A DNA stretch of 60,236 nucleotides. Origin: Spirochaetia bacterium. Its GTDB lineage: Bacteria > Spirochaetota > Spirochaetia > CADAEX01. Below the pieces are notes generated by a model. The model ran no database searches. It worked only from the letters and a program-made list of their open reading frames with translations, and was not told the DNA's origin. Below, in pieces: positions 1-8,573 of the stretch (positions are counted from its first letter, which is position 1; the number at the start of each line of letters is the position of its first letter). Made by a program: the position numbers and the translations under genes. The stretch covers positions 1 through 60,236 of the forward strand of contig JAFXTY010000074.1 in the NCBI GenBank assembly GCA_017535435.1. Reading direction: 5' to 3'.

Positions 1-1037
1 GGAATACCAGTCTTCTTCATAAGAGGAATGGTGATAACACCAGTAGTTGCAACATTGGATGTGGAAGATCCGGAGAGCATGGCGAACATAGAGGATGCCA
101 CAACCGCCATCTTTGCCGGTCCACCAACCATGGAACCGAACACACCTTTTGCTATCTTGAGCAGAAGGTCTGCAAGGCCTGTTGCATGGAGGGCTGCTCC
201 GAAGAGCAGGAACATTGCGATATATGTGGAAGAAACTCCGATAGGAGTTGACCAGATACCTACGTCTGCCAGGTAGAAGTGCCTCATGATCATGGCAACC
301 TTGAATCCAGGATGCCACAGCACGTTTGACCTTGGGAAAAGGAAACCGAATCGGCAGTAAATTATCATTATGATGCCGATTGCCATGAGTACACGGCCTA
401 TTGAGCGTCTGGTTGCCTCAAGGATACAGATGAGCAGCCACACACCCATGATCTGGTCGATCAGGTATACATTTCCCTGTCTCATTACAATTTCATTCGT
501 AAAGATGGTTATATACCAGCAGCTCATTATGCTGAGCACTATGAACAGGTAGTCGTACCAGTATACCTTGGTCTCAACTTCTTCGTTTCTCTTTATTCTT
601 GATTTTTTTGTCAGCCTGTATGCGATAATGCATAAAGCTGTTATAACCGCTGCATATGCTAGATGGACAGGTGCAGGTGCAGTAATCCTTTTGACATAGA
701 AAGTCAAGAAAATTGTTATGAAAGTACCAAGCCCCAGGAAGATGAACGGTCCGTAGGGCTCTTTCTTGGCTCCTGAGTTTCTGTTTGCAGAGAACTTCCA
801 CATACAGATGCTCAGCGCAAAGGAAAGGTGCACGCTTCTCTGGATCATGGCAGTGAACAGACCGGCACAGGCTGTATACAAGTGGAACAGTCCGAACAGG
901 CCCGCTGCGATAATCAGAATGGTGGTGTCCCGTTTTCCTAAAGTTCTGTATCCAGTTATCTGCTTTTCAAGTTTGTCAGACTTCTCCTGGATGAACTTCA
1001 TTTCTTGTTCGACAGTCATTTTTGAACTATCACTCAT
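1..1037 (-). CDS. TRAP transporter fused permease, TAXI-associated (3' end outside window)
   Basis: Reading leftward from an ATG at 1037 gives 345 codons that stay open to the window edge, so the C-terminal part is missing. An AAGGAG ribosome site lies just upstream of the ATG. After a charged cytoplasmic start (MSDSSKMTVEQEM) there are many hydrophobic membrane segments. The last visible part has the Gly/Ser-rich stretch FAMLSGSSTSN and then GVITIPLMKK, typical of the DctM-like half of fused TRAP permeases (usually about 640-700 aa). It should form the sodium-driven inner-membrane channel fed by the TAXI binding protein at 1848-2831. A terminator separates it from the racemase gene, so it is probably made in smaller amounts than the binding protein. 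The substrate cannot be told. Confidence 0.9.
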   Translation of the reverse strand, partial: MSDSSKMTVEQEMKFIQEKSDKLEKQITGYRTLGKRDTTILIIAAGLFGLFHLYTACAGLFTAMIQRSVHLSFALSICMWKFSANRNSGAKKEPYGPFIFLGLGTFITIFLTFYVKRITAPAPVHLAYAAVITALCIIAYRLTKKSRIKRNEEVETKVYWYDYLFIVLSIMSCWYITIFTNEIVMRQGNVYLIDQIMGVWLLICILEATRRSIGRVLMAIGIIMIIYCRFGFLFPRSNVLWHPGFKVAMIMRHFYLADVGIWSTPIGVSSTYIAMFLLFGAALHATGLADLLLKIAKGVFGSMVGGPAKMAVVASSMFAMLSGSSTSNVATTGVITIPLMKKTGI

Positions 1038-1061
1038 AAATGCTCCTTGGTGATGTGTGAT

Positions 1062-1094
1062 AAAAAAATGCTGCCCTGCTTACGCAGAGCAGCA
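1062..1094 (-). terminator. Intrinsic terminator or attenuator between racemase and permease genes
   Basis: An 11-bp stem with one mismatch (arms 1069-1079 and 1084-1094, loop TTAC) is followed on the minus strand by seven T's (1068-1062). It lies inside a run of three same-direction transporter genes, after the racemase stop and before the permease start. It could lower permease expression relative to the binding protein. Confidence 0.75.
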
Positions 1095-1111
1095 CATATC
1101 ACTGCTCTTGA

Positions 1112-1837
1112 TCAGCAGTCCAGAGGATAATCTTTCCTCACAATAGCGGCATGAACCATCTCTGTGAGTGTAAGAATATCGAATACAGGCAGTTTTATCC
1201 GCTGCTGTATCTCTTTTGCGAAAGGTGGCAGGTCAGTACACTCTATGAGCAGGGCGCCCATATCAGGGTTCTCTGCATAGAGCTTGTCTACCTCGTACAG
1301 AACATCCTTGCGGAGAACATCCATATCCAGGTCTGTTCTTGTTCTGTCAATGATGACATCCCTGAACTCGTCGTGCTGAATCATTCCAGCAATACAATGT
1401 GGGATATTCTCGGCATGCACTACCATCAGATAATCCGGGGTGAAACTTCCCTTGTCTGCAACAAGGATTCCCAGCTTCCGGCCGCCGATCATCTGAGAGA
1501 TGAGAGGTGCCTGCATTACGCTGGAGATAAACACTGGAACCTTAACTTCGGCTGCTATCTTGTCCTGAAGCAGAGCCATAAAACCGCAGCTTCCGGTGAT
1601 AGCCTTCACGCCCATGGCCTCCAGCTCTTTTGCTGCGGCGATGAAACGCGGAAGGAGATCTGCGCATTTATCACGAACTACAACTGCCGCTGTAGCTCCG
1701 TCAATAACCTTGTAAACTACTGGGAAGTCAAATGTATGGTGGTTCTTGATATGGGCAGGAACCTTGTAGTAGTAAGATTCAAGCACCAAAATTCCGATCT
1801 CTGCACCATATGTGTTAGGTCCGCCTTTTAAAATCAT
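1112..1837 (-). CDS. Aspartate/glutamate racemase family protein
   Basis: A 241-residue protein of the Asp/Glu/hydantoin racemase superfamily. Two cysteines sit where this family has its catalytic pair: one in ITGSCGF in the first half and one in LIECTDLPP in the second. The start is taken as the ATG at 1837 (MILKGGPN), 10 nt after the TAXI gene stop and preceded by AAGGAAAAG. An in-frame start at 1891 would overlap the TAXI gene by 44 nt and adds a non-conserved tail. Co-transcription with a TAXI binding protein suggests it acts on the imported compound, perhaps inverting the stereocentre of an amino acid or related acid. Racemase, isomerase and decarboxylase members cannot be separated from sequence alone. 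Confidence 0.8.
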   Translation of the reverse strand: MILKGGPNTYGAEIGILVLESYYYKVPAHIKNHHTFDFPVVYKVIDGATAAVVVRDKCADLLPRFIAAAKELEAMGVKAITGSCGFMALLQDKIAAEVKVPVFISSVMQAPLISQMIGGRKLGILVADKGSFTPDYLMVVHAENIPHCIAGMIQHDEFRDVIIDRTRTDLDMDVLRKDVLYEVDKLYAENPDMGALLIECTDLPPFAKEIQQRIKLPVFDILTLTEMVHAAIVRKDYPLDC

Positions 1838-1847
1838 AGTCTTTTCC

Positions 1848-2831
1848 TTATTTGATAAGTCCCTTGTCCTTGAAGAACTTCTCTGCACCAACGTGCCATG
1901 GAATTACACCGCGCATCTTAACCATGTTCTCAGGGGTGATATACTTTGTCATTCCGTGTACAGCCTGAACCTCGTCGATTCCCTTAACCATACAATCCAG
2001 CATGTTATAAACATAGTCTGCGGAAAGTTCTGGGAGAGCTGCGAAGATAGATCCTGTTGTGATCAGCTGAACAGGCTCGTCAACACCATTGTATGTTCCT
2101 GCTGGCAGATTCTCTGTTCCATATGCTGGGTAGAGTTTCAGGAATTCAGGAATGTCTTTTGCCGGATCCTTGAATCCAAGGATTCTTACAGGGCGGGCAG
2201 AAGAAAGCTCGATGATTGAGCCTGCTGGCCATGCTGTTGCATATCCTGCCATATCAAGCTGCTTGTCCTGCATACCGGTAACACGCTCTGTATGTGTAAG
2301 AGGTCTCCAGTCTACATCCTTGATCTCCATTCCATAGAATTTCAGGATTGCTTCATACTGCAGAAGGTCTCCGGAACCAGCGGAACCCGGGGAGATTTTC
2401 TTTCCCTTAAGGTCTGCGAATGTCTTGATGTCGCTGTCTTTCCATACAACTGCCTGCATTCCTGTAGGGAACAGGTTACATACGAAGCTTACATCGTGCC
2501 ATTCACCTTCTTTTGCAAAGTTTCCCTTTCCGTTGTATGCATCATCGATGATTACAGTGTTGATCATACCGAGCTGGGTCTCTTTCTGCTTCATAAGGCG
2601 GATGTTCTCTCCAGATCCACCGGTAGCCTGGATTGTAAGAGTATAATCTGAATACTTTCTGACCTGGTTGGACACAGCTGCACCTACTGGGTACCAGCTT
2701 CCTGTCATTCCAGATGTTCCCATCAATGCGCCCTTCTCAGGTGCACCGCTTGACTGCTCTGCTGCGCCTGTTGCGAAAACGAGGCTGCTGACCAGACAAA
2801 TCATCATTGCGATTAACAAATACTTTTTCAT
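1848..2831 (-). CDS. TAXI family TRAP transporter solute-binding protein
   Basis: A 327-aa exported binding protein. The N-terminus is a Sec-type signal (MKKYLLIAMMICLVSSLVFA) followed by TGAAEQ, a style common in treponemes. The mature part begins with GTSGMTGSWYPVGAAVSNQV, the ligand-site pattern of TAXI (TRAP-associated extracytoplasmic immunoglobulin-like) proteins, and continues with ATGGSGENIRLM and KISPGSAGSGD. It should capture a small carboxylate or amino acid in the periplasm and pass it to the fused permease. The start ATG has a strong GGAGGAAAC ribosome site. It is the first gene of the operon with the racemase, and the cysteine in the signal is not in a good lipobox position. Confidence 0.92.
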   Translation of the reverse strand: MKKYLLIAMMICLVSSLVFATGAAEQSSGAPEKGALMGTSGMTGSWYPVGAAVSNQVRKYSDYTLTIQATGGSGENIRLMKQKETQLGMINTVIIDDAYNGKGNFAKEGEWHDVSFVCNLFPTGMQAVVWKDSDIKTFADLKGKKISPGSAGSGDLLQYEAILKFYGMEIKDVDWRPLTHTERVTGMQDKQLDMAGYATAWPAGSIIELSSARPVRILGFKDPAKDIPEFLKLYPAYGTENLPAGTYNGVDEPVQLITTGSIFAALPELSADYVYNMLDCMVKGIDEVQAVHGMTKYITPENMVKMRGVIPWHVGAEKFFKDKGLIK

Positions 2832-2868
2832 GTTTCCTCCATTTATAATTTGTTCTAATTAGTATCTT

Positions 2869-2898
2869 TATTTAGAAACACATTTTCCCATATGTCAA
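2869..2898 (-). promoter_or_regulatory. Putative sigma-70 promoter of the TAXI operon
   Basis: On the minus strand TTGACA (2898-2893), an 18-nt spacer and TAAATA (2874-2869) lie upstream of the TAXI gene, in the AT-rich 190-bp gap shared with the divergent LysR gene. LysR proteins often regulate divergent neighbours, so this is a likely target, but no clear T-N11-A dyad was picked out. Confidence 0.5.
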
Positions 2899-3008
2899 TT
2901 TTTTGTTAAAATTTTCACAATTTTATTTGTTTGCTTTATACATATCATACATTTTATTTATATTTATTTTATTAATTTTAACTTTTATATCTAAAATATT
3001 TTTTATAT

Positions 3009-3022
3009 GCTATTCTTAAAAC
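3009..3022 (+). promoter_or_regulatory. Extended -10 promoter placed for a leaderless LysR transcript
   Basis: The sequence TGC-TATTCT (hexamer 3011-3016) is an extended -10 element and is followed by six bases and then the ATG at 3023. The predicted +1 is therefore the A of the start codon. No Shine-Dalgarno is present, which fits a leaderless message. Confidence 0.4.
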
Positions 3023-3955
3023 ATGAAAAAATTAAATTTACATCATCTTTATCTTTTTTATTACATCGCGAAGTACAAATCCATAACAAAAGCGGCTAAC
3101 TTCCTGGAGATAAGCCAGCCGGCAGTGAGCCTCCAGATCAAGAACTTCCAGAAGGAATGCGGAGTCCAGCTTTTAGATATTGTTGACAAGAAAATTTTTC
3201 TAACCCCGGTGGGAAAGTCGCTTTATTTTAAATGCGAGGAGCTCTTTGCCCTCAAGGAGGACGCGGAAGAGATAATTCTGGGCAACAAAGAAACTGCCAA
3301 CGAGATGATCAGCATCTGCACTACCCATCCCTTCGGTGATTACTATATGGGAAGCTTCCTTCCCGGCCTTATCAAAAAATTCCAGGACAGCCTAAGACTC
3401 TCCATAACCACCGACAGCTCCGACCAGATTCTGGAGAAAACACTGGAACTGGAGACAGACCTGGGCATAGTGGGCAAGCCGGTGAAGCATCCCAAGCTGG
3501 TGATAAAGTCACTCCTGCGGGAGTCCCTCCACCTTATCTGCAACCCAAATCATGAGCTGGCCAACAAGCTTATAATCCATCCGACAGACTTGGTGAACCA
3601 TCCCTTCATCACCCACGAGCCTGGCTCCTCCACCCGAAAGGCTATTGAGGAATATTCCACAAAAAACAATATAAAGCTGAATGTGGTGGAAGAAATCTAT
3701 TCTCCTCGCCTGGTGGCAGATATTGTTGGCAATACAAATGCTATTTCTATTATCTCAAGACATATCATCGGAGATTATGTAAGAAACGGAAAGCTCAAAT
3801 CCATACCGATTGACGGCGGTCTGTTCCGGTATTTCTTCCTTATTTATCATAAAGAAAAATATATTTCCCCCGTTCTGCAGCAGGTAATAACTGCACTTGA
3901 AACCTGGTGCGACAACTACAACCAGGAAGTTCTGCTTAATATAGCAAAGGATTGA
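3023..3955 (+). CDS. LysR family transcriptional regulator
   Basis: A 310-aa protein with the LysR winged helix-turn-helix at residues about 1-62 (ITKAANFLEISQPAVSLQI) and a substrate-binding effector domain from about residue 90 to 300. It is divergent from the TAXI/racemase operon and immediately upstream of the serine-dehydratase-like gene, which begins 8 nt after its stop. The placement suggests it senses the transported substrate or its breakdown product and controls both directions. The ATG lacks a ribosome site and is preceded by a well-placed -10 element. The family assignment is secure; the effector is unknown. Confidence 0.92.
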   Translation: MKKLNLHHLYLFYYIAKYKSITKAANFLEISQPAVSLQIKNFQKECGVQLLDIVDKKIFLTPVGKSLYFKCEELFALKEDAEEIILGNKETANEMISICTTHPFGDYYMGSFLPGLIKKFQDSLRLSITTDSSDQILEKTLELETDLGIVGKPVKHPKLVIKSLLRESLHLICNPNHELANKLIIHPTDLVNHPFITHEPGSSTRKAIEEYSTKNNIKLNVVEEIYSPRLVADIVGNTNAISIISRHIIGDYVRNGKLKSIPIDGGLFRYFFLIYHKEKYISPVLQQVITALETWCDNYNQEVLLNIAKD

Positions 3956-3963
3956 AAACAGCC

Positions 3964-5520
3964 ATGAAATCATATCCCTCTATCTTCAACCATGTGCTTG
4001 GACCTGTGGCTCCAGGCCCATCAAGCTCCAATACTGCGGCTCCCTACCGGATAGGTGATCTGGTGCGGCAGATTGTGGGCAGAGTGCCTGAAAAAGTTTT
4101 TATGGAGCTGGCCTCCAGCACCAGCTTTGCCCGGACCTTCCTGGGCAGCAAGAGCGACCTGGCCCTTATAAGCGGCCTGCTGGGCAAAGACATAACCAAG
4201 TACGATATATCAAAAGCTTATAAGGATGCAAAGAAAGCGGGGCTTTCCATAGAGTTTGACTCCAAGAGCTGGAAAGGGCTTGGAACCATGAAGGGAAGCC
4301 GCATCCATGTGGATGATATGGTTATAATCGCCGACTCCACCGGCGGCGGCACTGTGCTTATAAAGGAGATTGACGGCTGTGCCCTGGATATAAAGGGAGA
4401 CAGCTATGTACTGCTGCTCTTCTCAGATACAGCCCGGATAAAAAAGCTGGAGAAGGCATTCAACAAGTTCAAGCCAATCAGCTCGAACGGTAATGATGGA
4501 AAGGCTATCCTCTCCATCTTCTGCTCCTACCCTGCAGAGAAGAAAGAGCTGGGGCAGCTGGTCAAAGCCAATGCAAATCTGTATAGCAGAGCCTCTTTCC
4601 TTAACCCGGTGCACCCGGTGGTCTGCAGGGAAAAGGTAGAGCCACCGTTCCAGACCGCAAAGGAGCTGGAGGCGTTCTGCAGGAAGAAAAGATGCGGCAT
4701 ATGGCAGGCGGCAGTCAAATACGAGGCTGCTATAAGCGGATGGAGCGAGAAGGCTGTGTTTGATCATGCCACAGAGCTCTGGAATATCTGCCTTGAAGGA
4801 ATAGGCCGGGGAGCAGAGGGAGATTTCGACATAAACGGAATGATTACCCCCAAAGCAAACCAGCTTCTGAAAAAGTATATCAATAAAAAGAATAAAAAAT
4901 TTTTCTCCACCGGGATTCTGGATTTTGCAGTTCCCCTTTCCCTGGGAGTGATGGAATACAGCAACTCGGCCGGCATAATAGTGTGCCTGCCCACCGGCGG
5001 CTCCAGCGGCATTGTGCCGGCGGCCATATACAGCGCCGCAAGCGATGTGAGCGCCATGGTGAAGGCCTTCCTCACCGCAGGTGTGATAGGAGTGATTATG
5101 GCGCGGACCAACAACTTCTCAGGCGGTGGTCTCGGGTGTCAGGCCGAGATAGGCTGCGGAGCAGCCATGGCAGCCGGGGCGTTGGTGCAAATATTGGGTG
5201 GCACAGTGCATCAGGCATGCGACGCCGCCTCCATGACCCTGCAGTGCCTTTCAGGCCTGGTCTGCGACCCGGTGGCCGGCACTGTGCAGGTGCCCTGCAT
5301 TGCCCGGAATATGAGTGCCACAGCCACTGCCTTCACCTGCGCCAATGCGGTAATGGCTGGCTTTGATCCAGTCATTCCTTTTGACGAGGAGCACGATGCT
5401 TTTGTCACTATCGGGAAGATTGTGTGCAAGTGCAAAGGAATAGGTGCTACAACCACTCCAACAGGGCAGAAGATAGCTGCCGAGATGCAGAAAAAGTATA
5501 CAAAGAGCAGAAAGGTGTGA
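3964..5520 (+). CDS. Iron-sulfur L-serine dehydratase-like protein (beta and alpha parts fused)
   Basis: A 518-aa single-chain member of the [4Fe-4S] L-serine ammonia-lyase family (L-serine to pyruvate and ammonia in characterised members). The N-terminal part (about 1-190) resembles the beta domain: HVLGPVAPGPSSSNTAAPYR is its typical opening. The C-terminal part (about 250-515) resembles the alpha domain, with cluster-binding cysteines in GLGCQAEIGCG and LVCDPVAGTVQVPC. The usual PTNG-type loop reads PTGGSSGIVPA here. The ATG at 3964 is chosen; a TTG at 3952 overlaps the LysR stop and is too close to the AAAGG at 3946-3950. With a TAXI transporter, a racemase and a LysR gene beside it, the real substrate may be another beta-hydroxy amino acid. 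Confidence 0.8.
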   Translation: MKSYPSIFNHVLGPVAPGPSSSNTAAPYRIGDLVRQIVGRVPEKVFMELASSTSFARTFLGSKSDLALISGLLGKDITKYDISKAYKDAKKAGLSIEFDSKSWKGLGTMKGSRIHVDDMVIIADSTGGGTVLIKEIDGCALDIKGDSYVLLLFSDTARIKKLEKAFNKFKPISSNGNDGKAILSIFCSYPAEKKELGQLVKANANLYSRASFLNPVHPVVCREKVEPPFQTAKELEAFCRKKRCGIWQAAVKYEAAISGWSEKAVFDHATELWNICLEGIGRGAEGDFDINGMITPKANQLLKKYINKKNKKFFSTGILDFAVPLSLGVMEYSNSAGIIVCLPTGGSSGIVPAAIYSAASDVSAMVKAFLTAGVIGVIMARTNNFSGGGLGCQAEIGCGAAMAAGALVQILGGTVHQACDAASMTLQCLSGLVCDPVAGTVQVPCIARNMSATATAFTCANAVMAGFDPVIPFDEEHDAFVTIGKIVCKCKGIGATTTPTGQKIAAEMQKKYTKSRKV

Positions 5521-6597
5521 TTATTCCGGGATATATTCCCGGGCTATGCGCACTATCGCCTCTGCCGCCTGGGCCGGGCTCTCCCAGAGCCCCAGCCCAC
5601 AGAAGGCTGCACATGCACAGCCGGTCAGTTCCCCGTCCGCAATCTCAGGAACCAGCACTCTCTTGCCAGTTATATTGGCCCGCAGCTGGTTCCACTCTGC
5701 ATTCTTAGCCTGGCCTCCCGATAAGCGGAGCGCCTCTGCTGTGCAGCCTTCGCTCTCCAGTGCCTGGAGAGCGCGGCAGAGGGAGCGGCCATACTGCTCC
5801 CGGTCGATCTCTATCAGATGGGCGCTCTCAGAAAGCCTTACAGAAATATTTGTGCATCCCGGGGTGATATGGGGCATAACCCGGAGCCCTTCGCCACTCA
5901 CAGCTTTCCCGCCAGCACAGCAGTAATTGATCCCCTCCGAGGTTCCCGCCCGGTCGCAGATCTGGCCGGCCTTAAGGGTTGCTGTCCCCAGTATGGCCAT
6001 AAGGAAATCGCTGCCGCCGGCAAACACCGGAATCCCTGCTTTTATCCCGAACAGTTTTTCCGCCGCCGGGGTGACCGTGCCGACCTTCTCCCCGGTATGC
6101 ACCAGGGGCGGCAGCTTCTCAAACGCAATTCCATTCTGCTCTGCATCCTCTTTGCTCCAGAAGAATGGGATAAATCTGTCATCAAAAACAGGGGCAGCAC
6201 ATTCACCGGTCAAAAGATAATTGAAATAGCCATCCATGGTCAGGAACTGCTTTGTATCCTCGTATTCCTGCGGACAGTTTTCCTTTAGCCACATCAGCTT
6301 GGACAGATAGAGAGAGCACCCATGGGCAAGGGGCTTTTCCCTTTTGTCATTCCATAAAAGAGGCTTTCCGATTGTATTATCTTTTTTAAGTGGAATAAAT
6401 GTGGGTCCGCTGCCGCTCACTGCCACAGCAGAAACAGAAAAGGTGCAGCCCAGCTTCTGCACAAGCTCACCAAGAGCCTGCTGCAAGACCACACCTTCCT
6501 TATAATAAATCCGTCCCTCCGATACCAGTTCTCCAACAGAAGAAATCACAGCCCCTTTCAGGCTGGAGGTGCCGATATCCAGACAGAGGGCATACAT
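5521..6597 (-). CDS. Compact FGGY-family carbohydrate kinase
   Basis: A 358-aa protein of the FGGY sugar kinase family, which phosphorylates sugars or polyols with ATP. The start has the phosphate-1 motif LCLDIGTSSLKG, the middle has AGGSDFLMAILG, and the end has the adenosine motif LSGGQAKNAEWNQ. Family members are usually 480-520 aa, so about 120-150 residues are missing, mainly in the first half of the C-terminal domain. The frame is continuous with no sign of a frameshift. The ATG at 6597 overlaps the prs stop as TGATG; a GTG at 6600 is also possible. Its end abuts the serine-dehydratase stop (convergent). The substrate is unknown. Confidence 0.75.
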   Translation of the reverse strand: MYALCLDIGTSSLKGAVISSVGELVSEGRIYYKEGVVLQQALGELVQKLGCTFSVSAVAVSGSGPTFIPLKKDNTIGKPLLWNDKREKPLAHGCSLYLSKLMWLKENCPQEYEDTKQFLTMDGYFNYLLTGECAAPVFDDRFIPFFWSKEDAEQNGIAFEKLPPLVHTGEKVGTVTPAAEKLFGIKAGIPVFAGGSDFLMAILGTATLKAGQICDRAGTSEGINYCCAGGKAVSGEGLRVMPHITPGCTNISVRLSESAHLIEIDREQYGRSLCRALQALESEGCTAEALRLSGGQAKNAEWNQLRANITGKRVLVPEIADGELTGCACAAFCGLGLWESPAQAAEAIVRIAREYIPE

Positions 6598-7838
6598 CAC
6601 TTCTTGCTCTGGATCAGCTGCTGGATGATCATCTTGTTGTCTACAACAGGAGTAATCGGCCTATTCTGATGCAGTCTGGAGATAATCCGGGCAAAGAGGT
6701 CGGAAACGCTTGCGCTTACATACCACTCCTTGCTCAAAAGATCGTCCCCATGGTATACAGCATTGGTTCCGATAAGCTTGGTGAAGTATCCCTGCTTGTA
6801 AGCCTCGTCAAAGCTCTCGATTGCTTTTCCTGTGAAGAGCGGCAGGCTGATTGCGCAGATGATCTTCTCTGCTCCCTCGGCCTTAAGATGCTTCATTGCC
6901 TCGATAAGGGTTCCACCTGTTCCCAGCATATCGTCTGCCATGAACACAGTCTTGCCCTTTACATTTCCAAGGAGCTTCATGGATACAATATTTGTGCTCT
7001 TTGCATCGCCGGTAACCTTTGAATAGTCCCTCTCCTTGTAGATAAGAGCCAGAGGCTTGTTCAGGTTATTTGCATAGAACTTGTTCCTGTCCACAGCTCC
7101 GGTATCCGGAGATACGATAACCAGGTTCTCGTCCTCAAGGTCAACCAGCTCGGAAAGCTCTCTGATGATCTGATATGATGCGTGGAGATTCTCCATCCGC
7201 AGGCGGTTGAAGCTGTTCTCAATCTCCTTGGAGTGGATATCCAGGGTGATGATCTTCTTGACGCCCATGTACTCAAGGATTCTTCCGAAGAGGGATGCGG
7301 TAAGTGCCTCTCTTCCTTTGCGCTCATGCTGGCGGGCAAATGGATAGACAGGAACTACGACGTTCACAGAGCGGGCACCTGACTGGATTACTGCATCTAT
7401 GGTTGCAAAAAGGATAAATGCATGATCTGGAACAGAGAGGACATGTTTCTTGCCGTCACCGTTCACATCAATAGGATAATGGTTCTCGCAGTCCTGGATG
7501 ATGAATACATCCATACCCCGGACAGAGGAGAGAATCTCGGTCTTGAACTCGCCGTTGGCGAACCGGGTGCACTTTGTAGGAATCTTGAACTCAGGGCACT
7601 CATAAGCGTGAATGTCTTTGTTAGGATCGAAGTTGTCCGGATCAAGGATGTCTGACTGCATGTTGATCTTTGCCTCAGCCTCATCTCTAGAGATGCCGTA
7701 TGCCTTTGCAATCAGCTCAACTTTCTGTCTGTGCTTTGCTGTATAATTCCGCTTAAGGTAATCTACAATTGTATCACAGAAGGCCTCTCCGCCTGGACAT
7801 GCCACAATACCCAGGTTGACTACTTTTGAATAATTCAT
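6597..7838 (-). CDS. prs: Ribose-phosphate pyrophosphokinase, long form
   Basis: A 413-aa PRPP synthase, making 5-phosphoribosyl diphosphate from ribose 5-phosphate and ATP for purine, pyrimidine, His and Trp synthesis. The core is clear: PVYPFARQHERKGREA, the SPDTGAVDRN region, and the PRPP-binding loop VFMADDMLGTGGTL. Usual bacterial enzymes have about 315 residues; the extra length lies near the N-terminus (about residues 30-90) and in the C-terminal tail. Such long forms are known in spirochaetes and some other lineages. The start ATG follows AAAAGGATAAA. It overlaps the FGGY kinase gene by the TGATG junction. Confidence 0.92.
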   Translation of the reverse strand: MNYSKVVNLGIVACPGGEAFCDTIVDYLKRNYTAKHRQKVELIAKAYGISRDEAEAKINMQSDILDPDNFDPNKDIHAYECPEFKIPTKCTRFANGEFKTEILSSVRGMDVFIIQDCENHYPIDVNGDGKKHVLSVPDHAFILFATIDAVIQSGARSVNVVVPVYPFARQHERKGREALTASLFGRILEYMGVKKIITLDIHSKEIENSFNRLRMENLHASYQIIRELSELVDLEDENLVIVSPDTGAVDRNKFYANNLNKPLALIYKERDYSKVTGDAKSTNIVSMKLLGNVKGKTVFMADDMLGTGGTLIEAMKHLKAEGAEKIICAISLPLFTGKAIESFDEAYKQGYFTKLIGTNAVYHGDDLLSKEWYVSASVSDLFARIISRLHQNRPITPVVDNKMIIQQLIQSKK

Positions 7839-7924
7839 GTTTTATCCTTTTATGTGTTTAGAATTATATTATTAGAATATCACTTACGCGTTGGTATTTC
7901 AATCAAAAAAACAGATTGGATGTA

Positions 7925-8572
7925 TCAGTTGAGAAAAAAGTTTTTAACTTCTTCTATTGTAGAGAAAAAATGAGTCGGGCCTGCTTTTGAGAGCTCATCT
8001 TCAGAGCCATATCCATAACCCACCGCTATTGAATCCATGCCGTTGGCCTTGGCTCCCAGAATATCATGCTTCCGGTCACCTACCATTATGCACTCGTCAG
8101 CCTTCAGATTCCACTTCTCAAGCACATAGCTGAGAAGCTCAGCCTTATCGGTGCGCTTGCTGTCCAGCTCGCTTCCTTCCACAATATCAAAGTAGCGCAT
8201 AACCCGGAAATAGGAGAGGATACGCTTGACATAAAGCCGTGGCTTTGAGGAGGCAATCAGGAGCCGGTATCCCTTTTCCTTCAGTGCATACAACAGCGCC
8301 TCGACCCCCTCATACAGGGCATTCTCGTACAGCCCGGTCTCGGCATAGTATTCCCGGTAGCACTCCACCACTTCCTTGGCCTCATCCTCAGGACATCCAA
8401 GATAGTCCATGAACGATTGGTAGAGCGGCGGCCCCACAAAGGAGGTCAGCTTATCCAGGTCAGGCTCATCCACCCCATAGCAGTGGAGGGCATACTGCAC
8501 ACCTTTGACAATGCCCGGCTTTGAGTCGGTGATAGTGCCGTCCAGGTCGAAGATGATGTTCTTGTATTTCAT
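7925..8572 (-). CDS. HAD-superfamily hydrolase, phosphoglycolate-phosphatase-like
   Basis: A 215-aa haloacid-dehalogenase-type phosphatase. Motif I is FDLDGTITDS (nucleophile Asp9 and acid/base Asp11), motif II is the serine in LIASSKP, and motif IV is VGDRKHDILGAKANG. A helical cap (about residues 18-80) places it with Gph/PpaX-type enzymes, which act on phosphoglycolate or pyrophosphate. It is the last gene of the amino acid ABC operon, starting one base after the ATPase stop. The link to transport may be only positional, and the physiological substrate is not determinable. Confidence 0.85.
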   Translation of the reverse strand: MKYKNIIFDLDGTITDSKPGIVKGVQYALHCYGVDEPDLDKLTSFVGPPLYQSFMDYLGCPEDEAKEVVECYREYYAETGLYENALYEGVEALLYALKEKGYRLLIASSKPRLYVKRILSYFRVMRYFDIVEGSELDSKRTDKAELLSYVLEKWNLKADECIMVGDRKHDILGAKANGMDSIAVGYGYGSEDELSKAGPTHFFSTIEEVKNFFLN

Positions 8573-8573
8573 A

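Noticed and set aside
5526-5542. CCGGGA/TCCCGG hairpin at the junction of the convergent dehydratase and kinase genes as a terminator
   Set aside because: The stem is only 6 bp, lies in the last codons of the kinase and has no T-run on either strand.
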